Assembly: GCA_947179485.1 (NCBI GenBank)
Contig: OX359247.1
Span: 36,742,801 to 36,806,800 of the forward strand
Source: Allacma fusca
Lineage: Eukaryota > Arthropoda > Collembola > Symphypleona > Sminthuridae
Length of the DNA: 64,000 nt
Direction: 5' to 3'
In this document: positions 44,155-56,613 of the stretch, one piece after another
How the letters are laid out: the number at the start of each line of letters is the position of its first letter
Position numbering within the stretch: the stretch's first letter is position 1
Position numbers and translations under genes: made by a program
The notes under the pieces: model-generated
Databases searched by the model: none
What the model was told of the DNA's origin: nothing
What the model saw: only the letters and a program-made list of their open reading frames with translations

Positions 44155-45937
44155 TCCTTTTAAAATAAAGTTCTACAGTGGAAGCTTGAAGTGTTGAAGG
44201 TTGTCGAGGTTTGAGCTCTCACGTTTTGCATTGAATGTGTTCAAATCCTCATAACACTGAAATTATTACTCGGAATGAAGACAGAAATGCTCAATCAAGT
44301 TTTGGGGTGACAGGGTTCACGGAGATAAATTTGTTTTAAGGATTTTGAATCAACAGTTGTTATTTCAGCACCAAATTTTCCGCAAATATTTTTCGATGCT
44401 CTTAACCGAAACAGGATAGTCCTATATGTATGCATCATGTATGGATTTTATTAGTTCAAAAATGCAACCAAGTGTAAATATCAGTATTATCTGCAAATTA
44501 AATACCGCTATCTCTCAATGAGAATTCTTCAAGCGATTAATTACATAGTCGCTTAGGGAAATGGAACCGAAACACTCCCTGGAAATATGTCTAAAATAAT
44601 TACTACAAAATTCTTTAAGCGGGAATGCTGTAAAAGGACAAGATCCCATCAGCTCATGTAAAACTACAGTACAATAGAAACAGATTCAATTCAAATAACT
44701 ACACTATGGAGCTCCAAAGATTCGATTTTTAATTGGAAGAATGATCAGCAATGTAGAATTAGCATAAACCCAAAATTAAAACGTTTGGTCAACGAACATA
44801 TCCTGTAGGGATTAGTTTCTTAAATAGACGTCCTGCACGGGAGCAAAGATCATCAGTTAAAAATATCTCGGTTCGCACTTCTGGGTCTGCACAAACAGGC
44901 ATGCATGTGTTTTCTTAGTATGCAGAGGGTCAAGGGTAGCAAGATTTTGCTGACGTGACGTACGCCAATCATCTACAGTATTGAAATGTTACTGTGTCCA
45001 AACGAAGGTTCACAATAAATGTTTGCACTTAGGGGGTCCAGTAGTTATGCCGATGCTGCACATAATTATTAAGGCTAGCAAAGAAAAATCTGTGATAGAT
45101 AAAACTTCCAATCTTGTATTTCAAAGAACGCGATTAACTTGTTTTGCTAATCAAATTCTCAGGAATTGCATTTACAACTTGGAAATCAAATGCACCATTT
45201 TGTTGTCGTGATCTTGCATAAAGTACTATTTGCAATTGTGACCACTTCTAGGGATCCACAACAATTTGCATGATATAAACACCTAGGAAAACATAAAACC
45301 ATAATACACTAATCTTTAGACCGCATTGTAGTGTGGAGATTACCCTTTTGAGACTCGTGGTGTAACTTGTATCAGTAACTACTTCCCTTTTATTTTTAAT
45401 GTAATATTTTTGTAGATGGACTACATTGTAGTGCATATGTATAGGGTACACTTTTCTTGACATCATCGTAAATTAATATTTTCTGTTATACACATATTTG
45501 AGTGTCTCCGAGAGCCTTTTGTTAGCTGTATCTAAGTACATACATATATCTTTGTACAGATATATTCCATACCTGAGTACCTACCCTACACCAAATATCT
45601 TACTAAACCTATATGCGTATTTTATAGTTTGCATTGTTGGGTTTTCGTTAACTCTAACCCTTTTCTGACCAACAATATTTTTATATTATTACCTTACTAA
45701 ACCTGGCCATCTATCTTTACCTTCCCCATTTAAAGTTCACTTCAGAACATATTAGATTATTGCTAGTACTCAGTTCAGAAACCATCCAACAACTGAAGTA
45801 CATATTAGCTTGTTGCTTATACTTGGTCCAGAATCCATCAAACAGTGTCCTTTCAGTCTGAGAATAGTTTCTTGTGGGTTAACTTTGTAAGAAGGCAAAG
45901 TTGGGAAGTTGGCAAAACCAACACATTTTGTTTTAAA
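44155..45937. other. Spacer with decayed duplicate of the P1 region and P2 upstream region, B
   Basis: Contains the second copy of the upstream block from about 44768, with TGACGTGACGTA at about 44950-44961 and the degenerate small frame 44981-45211. Nothing else is recognised. It is nearly identical to 58001-59783. Confidence 0.45.
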
Positions 45938-48900
45938 ATGCATAGCTCCATGAGGACTTTAATATTGATTCCGCTTTGTCTGTCCATCAGCATCCAAGGG
46001 GCGTTGACAGGGGAAGATGCTTCTGACTCAACAGAAAATGGTGAACAAGGTTATATTATAAGTAAATTAAATTTAAGGTAAATTTAGAAATTGTAATCTA
46101 TAATATTATAGCACTCCTTTTAAAATAAGGTTCTACAGTGGAAGCTTGAAGTGTTGAAGGGAGGTTCGAGCTCAGAATATTCAATTTTAACAGGAGCACA
46201 AGTGCTTCATTTTATTTCGCATGCTGGTACGAAATTTCGCTACTCTTTTCGAGCGCTCTTTTGTGTAAAATGGCTTTAGTTATGCTTTTCGATCAAGTAT
46301 ATTCATATTATCGCAAGCAGTGCTACGCACAAGTTCAAGTAGGCCATGAGTATTTCAAGTCATGGTCAAGTTTGGGTCATGGTCAAGCTGGAGAATATTA
46401 CTTGGGAGTCAAGTAATATTCATGGTCATATCTGATCATGTAAAAACTTGACCATGAACCATGAGTATTTCATGTACAGATTCAATTTAAATGAAGTTGC
46501 GCATGTCAAAGACACGGTACAAAAGCTTTCAAAATAACATTTCGCTACTTCTTATTGTTTTATTTTTCAATATTATTTGCTTCAACGGGCAAGATTCTTT
46601 GATAAATATTTTTCAAATAAAATTTGGTTGCGTTTTTAGTTTGTTAAAACGGTTTGAAGGAAGGCATTTTTTGAAGAAACAATAATATGCGTTATTAGAG
46701 GATCTTATAAGTTAGCTCATGGCCACTTGTATAACATTAGTATATAAAGTTAATAATATGAAACGCGAATTAATTGTTAAATTGGCAGTGAAATAAATAA
46801 ATTCCTATCTCTCATTATCTTAAATACTATTACAATTTGTAGAACACTTGAAAACAAAAGTTATTGAATTAGTTTAAGTATATGCATGTATATGTTTTCG
46901 TATATATGTAAATTGAATGAAAAAACTTCATATGTACGCATGGATGTCGCATGCCTCATCTTTACAGGGGTGGCCCGTTCTATTTTTAACACTTTTATTC
47001 GTTAAATTTTCAAAATTTGCACTTGTGGTGAATATTTTTAATGTACTTGATGTGCTTGCCACCTTTCTTGGCTACAATTCTCAGGAGTGATTTCCAAGAA
47101 TGGTGCACCCTGTTGATCGGGGGCTGGTCCAGATCTCTCCACTCCTGTTTCGGGACTTTCCAAGTACCCATCTCAGTTGTAGGTCCCCCTCGTTGGACAT
47201 GCTTTTTTAAGTGTCCTAACCCGAAGAAGTCCAAAGTGCTTACATCGGGTGGCTTCACAGGGGTTTGACTATTACGGATGATATTTATACCCATTGTGGC
47301 CCGATGGGTTTCCGGGTAGGCTAGAGTCTTCCGGGCCGTATTTTTGGAGGCGGCATCACGGTGAATGGTGACCTTTGAGAGGTCCCTGCCGTGGAGATGC
47401 AGGAGATGAGTCCGAACCAGGGACTTCAAAACGCGGTCAATATAGTATTGACCGTCATCCTTGGTTTTTTTCGGGACCTTCATCACCGGGAGTGTCCCCC
47501 TTCCACTAATTGCCCGTACCACCATGAAGGTCTTCACAAAGTTCTCTTTACCCAATAACCATTCTTCTGGAATTTTTCTCCGGCGCTCTACGTCGCAGAT
47601 CTTCCTCTTGGCCATCTAATTTTGTATATCTGATATTGCCTCATCCAATGAAACAGGAAACTCGGACTTTGACCGCGTAGATAGCGGTCATACACCTACC
47701 GGCAAGTTCACTTCCGGTTCTTCACAAGCCGTGGAGTCAGCTTAAGCTCTCGGCGGACTTCCTTTCTCAAACTTTTGATAATGCACTGCACGGTGGTCCT
47801 TGACACTTTTGCTCGGCTGGCCATATCTCTTTGGGGGGGGGTGGTACCCTTTAGAGGTCACAAATGTGACCTTCCGTATAATTGTGGAATTCACCGTCTT
47901 CGGTTGGATTTGTTTCTTCGGCGATGGGAGTCCTTACGCCTTGCCTTTACGCCTCAAACCACGATTTTTAATTATGTAGGTAACTGAGACACAATTAATA
48001 CCCGCAACTTTGGCTTTCAGCTTTGTAATTATCACCCGGGAGCTAAATCCCGCCGTGGAAAACCCGAAAACCGGGTCCTCAAACTCCGGAGTGAATATCT
48101 TAGGTTTTGTTTTGACGATTGGAACGAACAGTAGCTCATTCGAAAGCCCAGAAATGCCGCCTTAGGATTTGATTTGCTCAATTCCATTGATTTGCATAAA
48201 AGCAAGGATAACGTAAAGCGTAAACTGTTAAAAATAGAACGGGCCACCCCTGTACATTGTTACAGTAAGGGAGAAAAATATTAAAATCGTAACTGAACCA
48301 TTTTCAGGGAACGAGTTTTTCGATGGACTACAGGCAAACTATAGACATGCTTTTGTGGACATGATTGCAACGTTTCAAAATATAACCTCTACCTTAGCAG
48401 CAATAGCCACGAAAATGGATCAAATGGATAACAATATAACAGGTACTGAATTTAATTACGTGTTAGTAGTCAATGTTGATAGTACTGAATTTGCTAAACT
48501 GGTAATAATTCCAATAATAACGAAACTTTACTACTTTTATATACATATACGATCCTATGGAACCCAGCCTTATCAATGGAACTGAAGGATCTTAATAGTC
48601 GACTCATTAAAAACTCCAGAAGTAAGAAATATAATTATTAATAAGATTTTAACACAGTGCAACTACAGTAATATTCTCGGATAGTTTTGTCAATGATCGC
48701 CTCAATAACAAACACCTACATTCCCTATCGTTTCATATTTCATCTACATTTTGTATGCATATCTCTGATCTAGATTTCGAAAAGGCAGAGCTCTACGAGG
48801 ATAAGCACTTTTACGGGAAAGAGTTCGATATAGACAACATGGATGGGAGAAACTGTTTCAATGCGGACTATAGGCACAGGATATTCGGTGGATACAACTT

Positions 48901-49201
48901 CATCAACAAGGCTTCTTCCATAAAACTTAACGGAAACTGCGTACGTCTGTATGATCGTCGGGGGTGTACAGGCAAAACTCTGGAACTTTCACCGGGATCG
49001 AGGGAAGATTGTCAAAAGGATCTTGATAACTGCAATTGGAACAATATTACAGCGTCAGTAAGTTTCTGTAGTTATCAACCGTCTTCCCGCAAGATTAGGA
49101 AAGCCTCCAGAGGTGGGGTTTGCCAAGATGACTGTCATACTACAGGAAAGACGGATTACTTTGGGAGCGTACACAAATTACGTCACCCACAGGGTGGGTA
49201 G
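45938..49201 (+). CDS. Chimeric family member: segment-B first exon joined to gene-2 body
   Basis: Inferred exons are 45938-46049 (signal exon P2; P1 at 43978-44089 is an alternative), 48308-48442, 48568-48621 and 48774-49201. Phases match, giving 242 residues. Exon 1 is of gene-1 type. The other exons are the duplicated body of gene 2, whose own first exon (33693-33846) lies outside the duplicated block. The crystallin domain is complete. A 362-bp MITE at 49163 then ends the frame after about 13 foreign codons, inside the first Cys/Trp repeat. A mariner sits in the large intron. Splicing is predicted from motifs only; it may be an expressed fusion or a pseudogene. Confidence 0.5.
46318..46893. 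mobile_element. hAT-like element, GGTCAAGTCATGG family, cut by duplication junction
   Basis: Left part of the element also seen at 10119-10961 and 60164-61191, beginning CAGTGCTACG after ATCGCAAG (46310-46317). It stops at the B/C junction, so its right end is missing here. Confidence 0.85.
46965..48252 (-). mobile_element. Mariner-like (Tc1/mariner superfamily) element, decayed
   Basis: Perfect 27-base terminal inverted repeats begin CAGGGGTGGCCCGTTCTATT. TA flanks at 46963-46964 and 48253-48254, and B at about 34214 shows the single-TA empty site. The transposase is on the - strand and damaged. It inserted after the B/C duplication. Confidence 0.92.
47010..47615 (-). pseudogene. Mariner-like transposase, C-terminal portion
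   Basis: 201 codons remain open. The second catalytic Asp is in IHRDAASKNTA, and the third acidic site lies in PPDVSTLDFFGLGHLKKHV, a pattern of the wider mariner group. The N-terminal DNA-binding part and the first catalytic Asp should lie between 47616 and 48200 but are broken by stops and shifts. Not functional as read. Confidence 0.8.
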
Positions 49202-49524
49202 GTAGTTGCAGTAATTGGTGACCATTCATGACATAGTAGTGGGGTTCACATCTGCAGAGATGACGCCACCAAAATTTTCCGCCGTTTTTCGCTTGTATTA
49301 CGATGACGCGATCTTAAAAGGATAAATTCATTCCTGAATTCAAAGCGCAGAACCAAACATTTCTATTACAGTTTTGATTTTGGCGCGACAGCATGATTGT
49401 GTACGTAGTGACATCATCTGTGTACAGGGTGGGTGGATTCAGCAATAAATGACAAATGGTGATGTTGGGGTGACAGGGTCTGAAAAATTGACCTTTTTGG
49501 GTGACGTAATTTGTGTATGCTCCC
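49163..49524. mobile_element. 362-bp MITE inserted in coding exon
   Basis: Twenty-six-base terminal inverted repeats start GGGAGCGTACACAAATTACG with one mismatch, each ending in GTCACCC. The flanks carry TTT at both sides where gene 2 has a single TTTT, so the duplication is about 3 bp. Superfamily uncertain (PIF/Harbinger-like by size of the duplication). It lies between codons for DYF and WCT of gene 2 and stops the frame. Confidence 0.85.
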
Positions 49525-49701
49525 TTTTGGTGCACTCTAAGCGATGGTTCGTGGGATTACTGTTCACCAAGGTATGGGCTGGACTACCATGGGGATGTTT
49601 GTGATGGAGAATGTGCATTTAGTGGTAAGAGCTACGCGTGGTGCTATATGGCAGGACAGCGACAAATTACAAATAGAGACTGGGGTTATTGCTCGTTTTG
49701 A
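49525..49701 (+). pseudogene. Orphaned Cys/Trp repeat segment of the chimeric gene
   Basis: This is the distal part of the terminal exon, identical in protein to the end of gene 2 (FWCTLSDGSWDYC through DWGYCSF). It is separated from the rest by the MITE. No acceptor AG lies close enough at the MITE right end to splice the MITE out as an intron. Confidence 0.8.
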
Positions 49702-49769
49702 TCATTAAAAAATACTGCTGGGTTTACACGGAATCTGACGAAGGTATACTGCAATACTTACAATTAGTA

Positions 49770-51668
49770 GTACTCAAAACTAAATTAGGGGTTAGGGGGA
49801 CTGTGGGTTAAGGGTAGACTGTCAGAAAGATCTTGGAAAGTGTGGGTTCAAATGTACTGTGACATCCATTTCGGTATGTTACTAATGCTTTAATTAAAAT
49901 AATTAATTAAATAATTTTGTTGATTTTATAAAAGAGTCAATAATAATAAAATGATGATAATTTGTAAAATAAGAATGTATGATAATATCTATTATCTATT
50001 GTAACTTCAACAATGATGAAACGTCAAAATGAATATTTCAACGTCCAGGAGCCTTTTAGCACAGACTCCAGACGAAGTGTTGATGTGAGCCAAATGGGAA
50101 AAGATACCTGTAGCCCATTAAAATTTATAGATAATAAAATTTTATTCTATTCCTTCTAAATCATCCCCACCAAGTCATTCTGTTTTAGTGCTTTATGTGC
50201 TTGTACGAGCTGAGCGTAATCCCTTTCCATATATGTATGTATATTACACAGAATGTGACAAGTAATGACATTATTTTCTGCTCACTGTTTCCCTTATTTA
50301 ACGGATTTTAACGGGGTTGCAAAAATAAGTTTCATAAAACAAGGCAAGATTACTTTTGATGTCACCAGCTATGTAGGTTAATGAGATTACTTTTCACTAA
50401 GGCCTACACAATATTACTGGGCGGATTTTGGTTTGTGCAAGAGAGTAATAATTATAAATTATTATATTTTATTAAATAAAACTATAAATATTAAGTAATA
50501 AACATATTTGTTACTTCACGAGACTCCAACAACATGAATAATCCAACACATTTTAATCTGACGCATTGCTATTTTTATGCAAGTTTGTTTTTTTTTTCGA
50601 AATTCCATGATATTTCGGAAATTGGGAAACTGAAGGAGGGTGACAGTAGTCCAAGATCCAAGACGTCGGTTGGCGTTAGTTCTGTCGTTGTAACGCGCAT
50701 CCTGTGCGAAAGCCTTAGGTGTCACAAAAAAATATGTCCCCAGCTCTCATCAATCATGAAAGTCTTATTTATAGGTCTTTGTATGGAAGGTATTTTATAA
50801 CTTGTCATCATCGAAATAATTTCCGTGGGAAAAACGAAATTTTAACTTTAAAGTTTGAAATTTCAATGTGTCGACCGTGTTATTTGTTCTTTATGTTGCC
50901 AATACACGAATGCCGTGGCGGGGAACGTATTTCCCACGTCCTTGGAAATCAAGGAATTCGTTTCTGTGGTTCAATCCAAATATCTAAAAAATTGCTACAC
51001 GATTTCGAAGCTATTTCAAAATTTCATGATTTTTTTCGAAATTTTATGAAACTTTGAATTTTGTGGCGGGGAAGGTATTCTCCACGTTTTTTGTGATCAA
51101 GGAGTTTGTTTGTGCGGTTAAATCAGATTTTTATGTGAATTCGAGGAATTTTAGAAATTTCATGAAATTTCAAAAATTGAAAAAGTAAAGGCGTTATGCC
51201 ATAGTCCAGGACCCAACAGGTCGTTTACTCATGGACTTCATGCTTTGGTCGAACCTGAGTAGGTTTGTTTAATGAAAAATACCTGGGAATCATACAATTG
51301 AATTGTATTCCTGGTTTTAAGGTGTTTGACCTGCAAAAGGGTTGTTTAAATGCATTGCTATGGTATTTCATGTTATGAAGGCTGAGTGGGAAGGAAGACT
51401 GATTTTTTTAAAGCTGAAGGTCTTAAATTAAGCGAAAAAAGGCTGAGGGAAGGCATTATATTTTAAAGGATTCAATTAAAAGAAGGATGAAGGAATGACT
51501 TTTTTCAAAAAATTGCCTTCGAATGTTTGAAGGAAGGTTTGTTCGTTTGAACATTTTTACATGATCCTGAATATATTGCTGTGGGTGGAATACAGGGTGA
51601 CCCAAAACATTGTGATTAGTAAACACTCGTCAGGATTATCCCTCACAAAACAAAAATATTCCCACCAT
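49770..51668. other. 3' flank and spacer, unit C
   Basis: Repeats 35366-37262, including the crystallin-exon tail at about 49770-49890. No gene. Confidence 0.6.
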
Positions 51669-52585
51669 TAGGGTTTGTCGATTTTTAAATGCCTTAGGTA
51701 TTTTGCCTGCCCGATAATTTTTGCCCGTAGCAAGGCAAAAAAACAATTTATGCCTTCGCCTTGCCCTTAAAAATAAATTCCGGGCAAAAAGGCAATAAAT
51801 GCATGGCAAAAAGGCAATAAATGCATGGCAAAAAGGCAATAAATGCATGACAAAAATGGCAAAAATTATGGCAACAAAAAACTTCTCGCGAAAAATCTTT
51901 TGCGGTGCATGTTGAGGTGCAGTATTGTGCCATGAAGAAGTCAAACCTGTTAGGCAGACTCAACAACAATGAGTATGCTTTCAAAAATGCCACCATTATA
52001 AATCGAAAATTTGGAACAAATGTGAGAATGCTGGTCTATTTGTTTTCAATTTTTAATTTCAGTATACATCCAAAAGTGTTTAACATTATATTAACCGACA
52101 ATACTCATCCAATTTGTCACTTTTTGGGAACTATTGTGTCTAAGTCGAAACTATCGCCAAAAATATGTGAACACAAACTGACAATTTTCCAAATCACTAT
52201 CAGAATACGGTTCCTCAATTATCAATATTGTTTGAAGTTCATCGTCGGTTTTTTCGTCGCCTTCATCAATTTCATTGAGGCTATTAACATCTGACAAAGT
52301 GTGCAAATAAGTAATTTTATATCGAATCCACGATCCCACATTATTTTGCTTGTTTGAAAGCCTATTTTAAAGTTAGCCACGGTCGGAGCAAGCACTAATG
52401 ATAGCGGAAATAGAGCGTTCCATGAGCATAGTTAATGTATGCCGATTTTGCCAAGGCAAAAAATATTAAATGCCAATTCTGCCAGAATGGCATAAAAAAT
52501 CATTTTTTGCCTATGTGAATAAATGCAATAAATGCCTGCCAAATTTGCCATTTATGCCATGGCATTTAAAAATCGACAAACCCTA
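51669..52585. mobile_element. hAT-like element, AATGCC-word family (C copy)
   Basis: Same element as 37263-38201 with CCCACCAT at 51661-51668 and 52586-52593. It has three instead of four 22-bp units. Confidence 0.92.
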
Positions 52586-54188
52586 CCCACCATTATTATT
52601 ATCTATGTACTAATGCTATAATAATTATTAATTATTAAAATACCATTTACTATTAAAGAACATTCGTGTTTTCGGAGGAACGAGGTTTGAAAGTGTTTCA
52701 GTCACTAATGAAACAAGATCTTATTTGTCCATTGGGTATTATATCCAATGTAGAACATTAGTAATATATGTAACGCTTTGGTCCACACTCCGAAAAGGGA
52801 ATTGAGGCTTTAAATAGGCTAAAACCAAATAAAATGACCTATCAAATTTGACTTTGTTTATCCAGACGCCTACTTCAATAGATATCAGGAAGACATCGGA
52901 GCGATGTGAGACAGACATCGAAGCGATTTGAGATACATCGAAACGATTTAAGGTACATCGAAGCGATTTGAGATACATCGAAGCGATTTGAGAGACATCG
53001 GATTGATTTGAGAGAGACATGTCAGGAGAGTTTGCAATTTGTGAAAACGAGTGGGAAAGACCCGGAATAAATATCAAAGACTAAAAACTTGAGCAAGTTT
53101 TTCATGGATGGTCTGCGTAATCATAAACATGTTTGCGATAGAAATGTTAGCAAAATAATTTCATGGGGTTTCACTCGAGTGTGAAATTGTCTTCCTAAGA
53201 GAACAATGGCCGTTTGAGCAACCAGAAATGTGAGGGAAGAAGTAAAGAAAAAACATTTAGTTTTATATCAACTGTGTATAAGCAATTCATATTGTATCAC
53301 ATTTATGATTCCTGCGACGGCTATTCTTTACTTAGACAAATAAATCACCATGAAATTCGCTATTAACGTAGCTAACCGAAAAAATGTTATGAACTCAGGG
53401 CCGTCCACGAAGAAGTGATAACACATTCCTCCCTTTCAGCATCTTTGCTCCGGAAGATGGTTTTACGCACCCTGGCTTTCTGTTCCTAAGAGCAAGTTCC
53501 GCAATTCTGAACGTATTGACCGGTAAAATAGCACATCGGAAAGCACAAAAAACTTGATACGAAAAATCGTCAAAAAACGTTTAGAAACAAATTGTAGACT
53601 GAAATGTTCAGTTTGGTCGAAAAAGTCTTGCCTTTGCTCCTCTTCCATGACCATCTACAATTTTTAAACTAGAGGGGTGAAATTGTTTTTGAAAAATCAA
53701 CATTTTGGTACAATTTTTTCCTAAGAGGGTCAAGTCTCAGATGATCTGAGCAAAACAAACTTTCGAAATTTTGGCTAAACGAATAGATGAATTTTAACAC
53801 CTCGCCAAATATCCACTAGAATTTCGGAATATTTTCCGTCATATGGGAAAGAGCCATGTCTCAGATAATTACTTCTTGACGAAAATAAAAATGTTGACAT
53901 TTTGATAGAAAAAACAAATGGGTGAGTTTGAATTTCCCACCGAAAATTTGGGAAGCATTTCGAAATTCATTCTATTCCGGTGTTTTAAAAACTCCCTGAT
54001 CCTCCACAATTTCCTCACTTTTGCTCAGGCATCGTTTCTGTAACTTTGCCATGAAGAGCAAAGTTCCTAAGGAAGTGACAGGATTTTTGGCTGGAAAGGC
54101 CATAAAATAGTAAAACAGATAAAAATCTATGTCTAATCAGTTTTGACAAAAATTGTTGGTATATAAGGAATTGCTGATTTTCGAACTT
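52586..54188. other. Spacer, unit C
   Basis: Copy of 38202-39804, with the 20-bp repeat at 52894-53019. No gene. Confidence 0.55.
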
Positions 54189-55392
54189 GTGCTCCCACAC
54201 ACACTCACCTCAATTATAATTCGGGCACTCACACACACACTAATTAAGAAGTGACCGGACAAATGATGAGGGGATGAGGATGATGATGAGGACTGCAATG
54301 ATGACGTCAGGACCTGCGAATAAAATAAAATAAAAATATAGGTCATGAGGCAAATGTAAACAAGCCGTTTACATTTGCCTCATCAATTCCTCTCCCTTTT
54401 CCTCGCTTCATTATTTAAACTATGCCCTTATCCCCAAAATTAAAATAATAAAAAATGTAAAAACCCTTACCATATATGTACCTACCTGTAAGTCCCGGTC
54501 CCTAAAAAAAGTATAAATAGGGCAGCCCTTCCAATGGTTAAGGCAGACTTAACACAAGTCTCCTTCCGTGAGTAGCTCACGGCGAATCCTCCGAGGAACC
54601 CTCGGCACTGTTTCCGTCTAATAACGGCTAGATTTAAAACCCTAACCTTCCCGCCTTAAAAGCCTTATCCTTGCTATAAAGCCCTGCTTGTGTCCAATCC
54701 TGTTCCAGTCCTGTTCCGCTGGCAATAATTTTTGAATTGTCCAGTCGGTTTTTTTGTCAATGTTAAGACATAGTAGTTGTTTTTTTTGTCCTGGAATAAT
54801 ATTTTGGAAGTATAATTTTTTTTTGGAAATAATTTTCATAATTATACCTACCTGTGTCCGGATCAAAACCTGGTTTTGTGTGGTATCCTTTTGCTGAATG
54901 TAAGCTTATTTTTTATTATTATTTTATGAGTTTTGTTTTTTTGTGAGAGTCACTGGGTCAAACAAACCTCGCCCCTACCATATACCTTTTTGGGCATCCT
55001 TAATTCCTTCCCCAAATTAAAGAAAATATTTGTGTTCGGCCTTAAACTTGCCTGGCTCCTTAAAATTAAATCCTTAAAACCCTTCTAAATCAAGTACAGG
55101 GTACCCCCTTTCTATTTACCCCCTTAATTAAATTTATTTCGGGTTCCAACTTCAATTAATTAATTAATTAATTGAAGTAGTTAGTCATGTATGCCGACTG
55201 CGCCTAAATTTATTTGTGAGTAGAATTTCATATATGTACCTACATGAGAACAGTACCATTATGCCAGAGTAGTTAGTTATGTATGCCGAGACAGGTTAAA
55301 TTTTTAGAGTAGTTAATCGTGTATGCCGATGAATCTATGATTTTATTTTCCCCTTTTGAGATTAAATAATAACCCTCGTGAGTCCCCTTACA
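54189..55392. mobile_element. Probable solo LTR (C copy)
   Basis: Copy of 39805-41008 with the same TATA box, hairpin (54345-54383) and triple unit. It is duplicated with the segment rather than inserted independently. Confidence 0.45.
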
Positions 55393-55817
55393 CTTTTCCA
55401 TTTCTATAATTTCCCTAAATGTGCTGGGAGAGTAGGATTAAGTGTATTGTGAAGAGGAAAAATGATACACGGGATTTTTGGATTGAAAACATCATTTAAT
55501 CATGTCTTCACTCATATAATGCATCTGAATTAGATCCTTTTGAATTTGCTCAACTGCGCTCGCTAACTTTTATAAAAATTTAAGTTTATCTGCAATTTTT
55601 ACCCATTGTATAATTTTTCATGTGAACAAATTTTCAAACTGGACACCCTCAGCGAGAAATCGGTATCCTTCTGAAGGTGTCTACGCCTATTTCGGATCCG
55701 CTTGGAATTGTAGAGGAGTCTGAAGTTTATAAATCTTGGCACACTTTCCAGTGGCACTCCTTTTACTGTAAATTTAAAAACAATGTAACTGGTGTGTTCG
55801 TAAGATTTGGGTCAACC

Positions 55818-56605
55818 CAGAGATGTTCAAATGATTTTTCCTTCCTTTAATCCTTCGAATGCAAAAAAATATATCCATTACCTTCCTTTACACCTTTTAA
55901 GATTGAAGGCTTGAAAGCTAAATTCCTTCCTTCACCCTTCCATCAAAGTAGTTTTGTTGAGATCCTTCCTTAAACCTTCAGTAATGAATAATATATCTTT
56001 CCTTCATCGAAGTTCGTCTTCTCTATTTTTTTATTTTCATGTATGAGAAAACAAAGTTAATAGTCACTTACTATTCAATGCTTAAAAGACAAACGTTAAC
56101 ACATTATACATATATAGCATTCGTCGTTTCAATTTTAAGATTTCTATAATTTATTATTCCCGATACTGAATCGGCTTTGACACAGTATCAACAGTAAGCC
56201 TAGCTCGACGAGTTCGGCGCTCCAGCTATCGAAAAAAGTTGTAAATGCGAAAGCTACTTTGTTTTATAACAACAGCATAAGTGCGTCGATACGAAAAATT
56301 ACAGTACCCGTCAGATACCGTTTTTTCATAGCATTACATGCATCGTGGTACGTTTTGTGTGGATAAGAACACTTATTGGCAGCTAGAGTTAGTCGTCATG
56401 AAAGGTACATACGACTCGTGAAAGCTGGTTGGGAAGCACCCTTCCGTCAACTTCAATTTTTCCACCAATGCGCTGAAGCCTTACTTGTTCCTTCGTAAGT
56501 TTTTTCACTCTTCCTTCCCTTCCCTTGATTTCTGTCGAAAGAAGCGCTTCCTTCCCTGAAGGAAGTCTTCTTTGAAGGGTACCCATCGACGGATGGACAT
56601 CTCTG
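55818..56605. mobile_element. hAT-like element, CCTTCC-word family (C copy)
   Basis: Same as 4595-5382 and 41973-42759, with GGTCAACC at 55810-55817 and 56606-56613. Confidence 0.88.
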
Positions 56606-56613
56606 GGTCAACC

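Larger units (their letters stand above)
34141..46893. repeat. Tandem segmental duplication, unit B
   Basis: It is nearly identical to 46892-60739. The junction at 46892-46893 joins sequence equivalent to 60739 with sequence equivalent to 34141, with a two-base microhomology (AT). The block includes exons 2-4 of gene 2, the spacers and the P1/P2 first exons, but not exon 1 of gene 2. Confidence 0.92.

Noticed and set aside
49163-49524. MITE acting as a newly gained intron (introner)
   Set aside because: Its right end has no AG acceptor near the boundary and its ends are not GT/AG; the frame would not be restored by splicing at its limits.
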